64,000 nucleotides of DNA, taken from Epiperipatus broadwayi. Lineage: Eukaryota; Onychophora; Udeonychophora; Euonychophora; Peripatidae. A program made the position numbers and the translations under genes. The DNA is taken from positions 5,002,085-5,066,084 of the forward strand of contig JAQFVV010012396.1 of assembly GCA_028023455.1 (NCBI GenBank), given 5' to 3'. Positions 56,528 to 64,000 of the stretch are shown piece after piece; positions within the stretch are counted from its first letter, which is position 1, and every line of letters begins with the position of its first letter. Under the pieces are notes generated by a model. The model was not told the DNA's origin and searched no databases. It worked only from the letters and a program-made list of their open reading frames with translations.

Positions 56528-59500
56528 TAACAAGGTAGTGTGGACAATGTAGAGTGGCATAATTTAAAATTAGATAATTGAATATAAATAAAATTAAAAA
56601 ATATAAATAAATTTCATAAAAATATAGATCTTGATTAAACTGATTCAAACAACAATATCACAAACTAGAAAAATTGGTACTTTGTAAATGAGCAGAATGA
56701 AATAAAAAGAGTCACAATAAAGAAAACTGTGTAAAAGCTTACAATAAAATAAAGGAATAAACACTACCTGGAATGGATGCATTGAAAATAAAAATGAAAA
56801 AGCAATAATTGTTATATAGATATTTAAAAATTCCCAAAGAATGGTGGAAAAAATCAATATCTACAACATACCCAAAGGAAAAAATCAAATAAAAAAAATA
56901 GACTGCAATATAAGTAGTTTTTTTAACTATACAGAAAAAAAAACTGTACACACATCAGAATTTATACAAAAACAAAGAAAAAACAATAGGTAGTACACAA
57001 TTCAAACAAAAAAAAAAAACAATATTTTCATAAAAACAAATAGTTGAAAAATAATAAAAAGAAATATATTATTATTTGTCTAATTTTTAGTTTATAAAAA
57101 AGCATTCAATAATATTATATGTTCTATATTAAAATAATTTACATAATATAGGGCTAGCCAATATTCCTATTATATACACTTTAACAATTATTTGAATTTT
57201 TTCAGTTAGCTAGTCCATAACTAATTTAGCTATCCATCCCATTGTTGGTCAATAAATGAGTATTTTTCAATTTTTAAGTAGAAAATCAAACAATGAAAAT
57301 TAGCAGTTTTACTGCCTGGCGAATTATGCCTTTAAACATTTTTCAAGAGACTTTGCTTTATAGTAAAATAATAAACACTTTTAATTATTTTTATTTTTAA
57401 AAAAATTACTCGAATAATATATATAAAACGAAAAAAAGTGATTAAACAGAATTAAACTACCAAAGGAAAAAAAAGGAAATGAAAATTTAAAAAAATATAT
57501 CGAATATTGTTGTCGACTTCCTTGGAGTATTACAACTCTATTAAAAAAAAAAAATAGCAAAATAAATTTTAAAAAAAGAAAAGATAAAATTAAGATAAAT
57601 AGAATGGCAATAAATCATTTAAGAAATATGAAAATAATATAGTTATATATTTTTTCTTCATAAAAATTTCTTCAAATCTTTGTAAGTAACTTAAAAATAA
57701 AAAAAGAACCTTAGCAATAAATGTCAAGAAAATTTAAGGAAAGCCAATACATTTATATATAATGCTCTATAAAGCGTGAACATATCAAACCCTTTTTTCT
57801 AATTGGAAAGTCTTCATCTATTCAAAGACAATAATCAGTCACAAGAAATTAAATGCCATATTTGATATTATAAGTGCAAAATCAATTATATGGCGATAAT
57901 AAAAGTGAAAATAGGCTTAAATCTTGAATTAAGACTTAGAATGTTAAAGTATACTACTGTATGAATGTGAGATCTATTTGGACTTTCAAAAGAAAGATTT
58001 AGAAAGTGTAAAACATTTAAAATTTGGAATGTAAAAATAATATTGAAAATAATGTAGACTAAAAGAATATCTAATAGATGTCTATGAAAAATATTTTATA
58101 AAGACTGAAACCATAAAACAATATATTGAAACAGTATTTTCCTATCCTCATATATGTTTCATCTATTTTTCCCTTACAGCTTTATCTGTGCCAGTTTTAA
58201 ACTCTTTATGATTACATATATAAAGACGCCAACATGGTTATATATGTGTTACCATATAAATATGTGGATAAATGTCTATATCTTAGATTGCTATATTACA
58301 GCAGGCATTTTATATTTTGAATTGCAAATTTTATTTCATTAAAAGAGTAAATTTACCAGTTTATGCATTAAAACTGCATGTATATATGTGTAATTCATGT
58401 ACTACCATAATACATACATAGTGCAATATTATTTGATCATTTCTTATAATTTCTAATTTTAACTTAAAATTATTGTAAACAAGAATCATGCTATATGTAC
58501 CGATGTTAGTATAGAATGAGATAGAAATCTAAAATTTTAATTTTGGCAATAATATTTTTCCCAAAATATATTTTTTTATAAACAAGATCTACTTAACTAA
58601 AACTATTGCTAGGTCTTGAGGGATTAGAAATGATCTAATTTATTTACAAACATCCTGTTGGAAAACTGAAATAAAGATTTGAGTAGTTTTGGTAAATTAA
58701 AATATAAAATCTTAAAAAGGTGCTAATAGATTGACTCACAGAAAACAATTTTGCTGTAAAATTAGTCTCATATCATGATCATATAAATAGGCTTTATTTT
58801 ATTATTACCTATCTTATCATCTTACTCTGTGAAATTTTAAGGAAGTGTTGCCAATAGACTCCATGCCAGTTTAAATTTTGATATGACAGAGTAGAGGGCG
58901 AGATTTGCTGTTTTCCTGCTGAGGAGATGGTGATCTCTAATCCTGTCCTATGTGACAACTGGCATATCATCATTATCATGGATATGGAAGATGTCATGCT
59001 TTCAACTTGCTGCAAGATAATCACTTAATTCATGCTGCTTATCAAGAGTGCTACTACACCTGATGCCTGGTGTGTCCCAAGCACAAGCTGCAAGAAGTTA
59101 GGTAACACCTTCCAAAACAATGTAGAAAGCTAAAATGAACTTTAAATGTTATAAATCTATTTAAAGCTAGTTTATAATGTAAAATGAAGACTCAAAATCT
59201 ACTTTTTAAACTCTCTCCTAAAGTAATATATAAAACGTGTATAATTCTTGCCTAAGACTATATCTGTAAACTTTAATTTACCTATTTTAATTTATAACAA
59301 CTGTAACCATTTGCTATTTAATATATGTATTACTGTAGTTATGCCTATATATTATTCTTTTTTATTTCCGTAAAAATTATTTATTAAATGTTATGATATG
59401 CCAGATGTCTTGAAATAGCAAGGCCTTTAATTGTGGATAAAGTTTTAGCAAAGATATGATAACTGATATCTTCATTCTAACAGATTTTAATAATGCTTAT

Positions 59501-62500
59501 TTAGCTCATTAGCATGCTGTTTCAAAATCCTATTATGTTGAAATAAGAACTGATTGTTCTATAAATTTGATTTAGTTTTATATTATTTAGTATCTAATAT
59601 GATTTGCACAATTAGGGTTATATGTTATAACTTTAGAGATCTGTTCAACAAAGTGATAAACTAGCCTTAAAGATAGTATTAACATATATTTATTAAGAGA
59701 ATTATTAATTGCCTGTTAAAAATACTTTGTCCCCTATAGTAAAATCTGACTTGAGATGCATATTAAGTATCTATTAAACTAAATTAATAATTTAGTTTTA
59801 GTCTTTTAATTAAAGCATGATTATGATGCTTATTTTAAGAAGTGAGTTCTATTAGTTATACAGATAGAAATTATCTGTTTTTAGGCACTGTAATTTAATT
59901 TATACATATTTGTATTTCACTTTACACATTGAGGGTGTGTTCTTACAAAATATGGATGCATCCATAATGTCTTGCTACATCCTTTAATAGGCTCACAGTG
60001 GAGGCTATCCCCACATACTTAGTTCAGGTAAGGCTAATTTTGTAGAACTTGAGCATGATAATCCAGATCCCATTTAATCTGGGTTTCCAAACTCAGAATG
60101 TTCATATTTTAATTGTAGCAAACTGTTCAGTCTTAGAGTACCACATATTTTGATATGGAATCCTATGAATAACTACCCACCTGTACCACAAAAATGTTAT
60201 TAATATTTAGGTCTGTACTATAGCAATATATGTTGATCTAAAGTAACCAGTTCTTTCCCTCATTAATTAATTATTCAGCATTAATTTAAAATTGATGAAT
60301 CATTGATTATTATACTGAACCTGCATCATCCCTGACCTCAATTATATGCCTGAATATTAAGGTATATATGTAAAAAGTAGCATATAAGTGCTGTAACTGT
60401 TATTATGTCTTTGGCTAGCACATTCACTTTTAAAATCAGCAACAATAATATAAGGATAGGGTTTTGAAATATTAACTGATATAGGCATAATTTCTTAACC
60501 ACATACAAACACACATCTATTTATTATATTATGATGAGCTATTTTGTAACTTAATTTAGTCTCATCTCTCTGTGTAACACTTGTGTGTGTTTGATCCCAC
60601 ATATTTAACATGTATAATTATTGTTTTTGTTTTATTGTTGATTTTGATTTATTAATAAATATATTTAAATTTATCTCATTTCCATTTCATTACTCATGAC
60701 CCAATTCCAATCCCAATTCATTTATTATATTAATTTTTATATGCATTATAGTTTTAAGTACTGATTTCTCCCTTAAATTAGTGTGTCATTAGTCCATTTA
60801 GACCTCTAGTTAGTCATTGTTAGTTAATTTTGAGTCTCATATATCTCCCTGTTCAGAGCCAGCTTGCAGATTAAATTAAGACCTATGTGCAACTGCAGAA
60901 ATGTCCTTCATGGGGTTTTAAGCCATAGAGCATTAGTGAATAGGTTGAAGTCTTGATCAAACCTGGGATCTAACCATTCCATTCAATTGGCTTTAATGTA
61001 TTTTTCCTGGACTCTAGGTTTTGTTACATGAAAATACAAATTTGACCATTACAATCAATATATATATATATATAAAGAGAGATTGTAATGGACAGTCAGC
61101 ACATCGATAACTAATAACTGAGAGTGTCACTAGACGTATAGTATAGAATATTTTATCAAGAGACATTATATGAAGTTTACTGGTGAGAATCTTAATTATA
61201 AATGCTTACACAGCTACATCATTATGAATAAATACCTAATATTACCTCTAGGTCACATAGAATAGAAATTTTTTAGAAACCAATTAGCAAATCAGACAAT
61301 AGTAAACAAATGCTAAAACTAATCTAATAACAGCAGAATGAATTTTATTAATCATTCCTGCATAAATACTATATCTTGTATTGTGGAGTGAAGTATTCAT
61401 TTATTATTATTTAACACTCACAGAAGACACATGCACAATTAGCTTGAAAGGCTGATCTTTGAATGTATACAATTGTATGCATAGCGTCATATAAAAATAA
61501 ATGCTTATTTACTTAAATAAAATCTAAAATATTCAAATACAAAATATTTCTTACATTTTTTCTTAAAACATTTCTTTAGAAGAAAGATTTATTTAACTTA
61601 AACTAAATTTTGATTATTAAATTCATGCCTACTATTTAAAACTCTTTAGGTGGAAAAAAAACTTAAAAAGTGAAAGTGATTTTTCTGTCATCCTGAATAT
61701 TTAAAGATATAAACTATTATACTTGACTAAATTTTAAAATAACTTTATCAAAGATAATGGAAATTGTCAATAGCATTTACACCATTAAAAATATTTTAAA
61801 AGCATACCATGATATATTAAATACACTGAACATTAAATATTATAAAGTGTAAATCATAAAACTAATTTAACATTCAAGATGAATAAAATAAATACATAAA
61901 ATCATATATATCAAATTATAAATTGTATGACCTCTAAATCTTACTGGCTTGGTAATCAGCATTTTAAAAGTTTATTAAATTATTTATAAAGTAAATAAGC
62001 TGATTATCTTCAGTTCAAGTTATGGCTGGAACATAGGTACCTTTTTGAAGAGAACTCTTTAATGGTGTACTAATGAAATCTTTTCATATGATTTTCAAAT
62101 CTTAGTCACAATTAGTTTTTATGTTTCAATGTTTTGTCTTGAAAAATCACTTCTTTTTAACTGCAGTTTAATCTATGTGAAACTGGTTGGCACAGTAATG
62201 GATCCAATTCAGAAAGCAGAGTTCAACAATTTGATGGTTGTGGGACTCATATCAGAATGAAGTTCTTTGGTAGCTTATTAGCAGAATATACTTGTTAGTT
62301 CAATTGTTTGGCAAAGTTCTTGGTAATATCTGTTACCAGCAATAAGTCATGATGGATGATGAGCAGAGATAATAACAAAAGACCAATGACAAAAAGACAA
62401 AATTATTGTTCAAGTCTGGCCAGTAATTATTTTTAACCACCCACATTTACAGATTTCTATAGATAAATAAAGAAAATGTTTACAGATAACAACTAATTAT

Positions 62501-62930
62501 TGTAATCCCTAAAATTATGTTGAATTGATATTTTAAAACCTTTTCTAAACTTGAAACAAAGCTCAAAAGAAATATATTTTCAAAGAATTTCATTTAATAA
62601 TGAGATAAACTATTTTATCAAACTTTTCTAAATTAATTTCATTCTTTATTTAGATTTAATTAAACATTGTTTCTAGAACATAAATTTTTCTAAAAACAAA
62701 TTTATTTAATTAAAATAAATTCATTTCTTAATCTTTTAAAACAATTTAAAATTGACTAAAATTTTATTTTACTAAGAGACCTTTATTGATGTGTGAGCAT
62801 GCTTATAATAGAAACTTAAATTTGATAAATATACATTTATTTTGTAAAACCTAAATTTTAATTTATAATTGAAAATTACTCTTAATTTTAAATGTAAAAT
62901 ATAAATTAATATAGACTGTGATCTATTTTA
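56527..62930. other. long AT-rich non-coding interval
   Basis: Over 6 kb without a supported gene. A slightly less AT-rich patch lies at 58840-59110 (minus frame 58809-59024, unrecognised) and another at 60840-61020. An (AT)n run is at 61057-61073. Weak tRNA-box-like strings near 61935-62030 and 62170-62235 were not convincing. Confidence 0.45.
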
Positions 62931-62935
62931 ATGTA

Positions 62936-63046
62936 TATGTGTGCATGTAAATTCAATGACAGCAGTCAACACTTAATATCAATATTAATGACAATTAACA
63001 ATCTCAGTCTGTTGTCATGGCAATCTCCTTTTAACAATGAAGGTGG
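62936..63046 (-). repeat. dispersed repeat R2, copy 2 (inverted)
   Basis: Reverse-complement partner of 14021-14150. A further GTTGTCAATTGTAATTGATA at 63180-63199 echoes part of the same unit in the opposite direction, so this copy may be a partial foldback. Confidence 0.65.
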
Positions 63047-63049
63047 AAA

Positions 63050-64000
63050 TCTACCTTTATTTATGGACTAATATGTTTATATAGACACAAAATATTGCAA
63101 CTGACCACAGAGAGTGAAATTATAGATACAAAGAAATTTAAATAAAACTCATTTAACAACAGATTAATGACAGATTGGCGTTGTCAATTGTAATTGATAT
63201 TGGTATTCTTTAACTTAAAATTCTTTAAGACAACATTATTGGAAAGAAAATGAAAAAGGGTATATGTTAATAACATAAAACAATGGATAGTATTAGAAAT
63301 TAATAAGATTCAAATAATAATGAACATGGGACTTTAATGGTCGCCAATTTTTTATTCAGAGAAAAGCTTCAAAGAAAAAAAGAAAATATATTCATGTTAC
63401 TTAAATTGCAATTTTTGTATTATTTTTTATCTTTCTTTTTTATTATTATTCTTAGTGGCCCATATAGTATTATCTCTGTGCATCTATACCAATTTAATCT
63501 GGCATTATATTTACAAAAATTATTTTGCATTTCTATTAATTTTTTTCACATATAATTCAAATTTCATCACCATTTTTGGCTTAACCTCCATCTGACTATT
63601 AAAAAACAATTAGTCTATATTCTACTAGTCTGTCACTCATGCAACTGACATTTATAAAATGTTAAAATAAATTTCACTCTAAAACAAAATCTTCATATAA
63701 TAAAATAGTGTTAATTTCATTAACAAAAAAAAAAAATATTGGATATACTTTACTTTTTCTTCATAATATACTGCTTTCCTTTTTCTCATTTTATTTCCAA
63801 CAGTGTCTTTTTAATCACAGCAGCTTCATTCGGTGTGATTGATTGAGAATACAATTAATAAGTATGTCTGAATCAGAACTAAATGTTTCAGCATCTATTC
63901 TCAACTGAATAAAACAAATATTTTTTAAGAATAAATCTCAATTCATTTAATTGAACGGTATTGTTTAATATGTCACTAAAAGTAAAAAAATGTCACAAGA
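63050..64000. other. AT-rich non-coding DNA to the window end
   Basis: Nothing recognisable. The open frame at 63337-63555 is phenylalanine/leucine-rich and unsupported. Confidence 0.5.

Noticed and set aside
58809-59024. 71-codon minus-strand frame in a less AT-rich patch
   Set aside because: No recognised domain, no splice or promoter support and no conserved partner. An exon cannot be excluded.
60840-61020. tRNA-like B box on the minus strand (GGTTAGATCCC)
   Set aside because: No A box at the right distance and no arms fold.
62170-62235. Possible tRNA-like A and B boxes
   Set aside because: Match to the consensus is poor and no stem pairing is evident.

Overview
This window looks like nuclear DNA from an animal, probably an invertebrate. 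It is extremely AT-rich (about one quarter G+C by eye), has no operons or dense genes, and is full of microsatellites, retrotransposons, foldback elements and tRNA-like retroposons. I cannot name the species from sequence alone. No convincing host protein-coding gene, rRNA or functional tRNA gene was found. Every long open frame that makes sense belongs to a non-LTR retrotransposon; the other open frames are low-complexity or antisense artefacts.

Layout. 1-5 kb: AT-rich DNA with two inverted tRNA-like relics, a purine-only tract beside a GACA/GATA array, and a roughly 1 kb long inverted repeat (3823-4790). 5.7-10.8 kb: first copy of a long dispersed repeat whose second copy lies at 45.9-48.8 kb; the first copy carries about 2.9 kb of extra DNA. 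10.8-20.5 kb: mostly featureless, with a tRNA-like element flanked by a perfect 12-bp direct repeat (17142-17239) and parts of a small dispersed repeat family. 20.6-22.4 kb: a 5'-truncated, frameshifted LINE of one type. 22.6-23.0 kb: a 400-bp foldback. 24.6-27.9 kb: a full-length RTE-type LINE with an intact 995-codon endonuclease/reverse transcriptase frame. 31.0-31.8 kb: an old decayed RTE-like relic. 32.0-37.0 kb: a complex of inverted repeats. 37.76-41.05 kb: a second, nearly identical RTE copy in opposite orientation, with clear target-site duplication and two single-base indels. 43.17-45.03 kb: a near-perfect 1.86-kb palindrome. 45.9-64 kb: the second long-repeat copy, a short internal RTE scrap, small foldback elements, a second tRNA-like element, a CpG-containing patch that may be a promoter, and long AT-rich stretches without recognisable content.

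How the parts relate. The intact RTE copy is the plausible autonomous machine: it encodes a target-nicking endonuclease and a reverse transcriptase, and the second copy differs by only about 2% of residues, so the family moved recently. The short tRNA-like elements with 12-bp flanking duplications could be passengers of such a LINE, but no shared 3' tail proves it.

The most unusual signal is the foldback family at 32.0-36.0 kb and 43.17-45.03 kb. Its ends carry a 26-base hairpin whose stem differs between the two elements by compensating base-pair changes while the loop is unchanged. A second hairpin with compensating changes lies just downstream of a strongly conserved TATA-containing 47-base block. 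No protein for this family is visible in the window.
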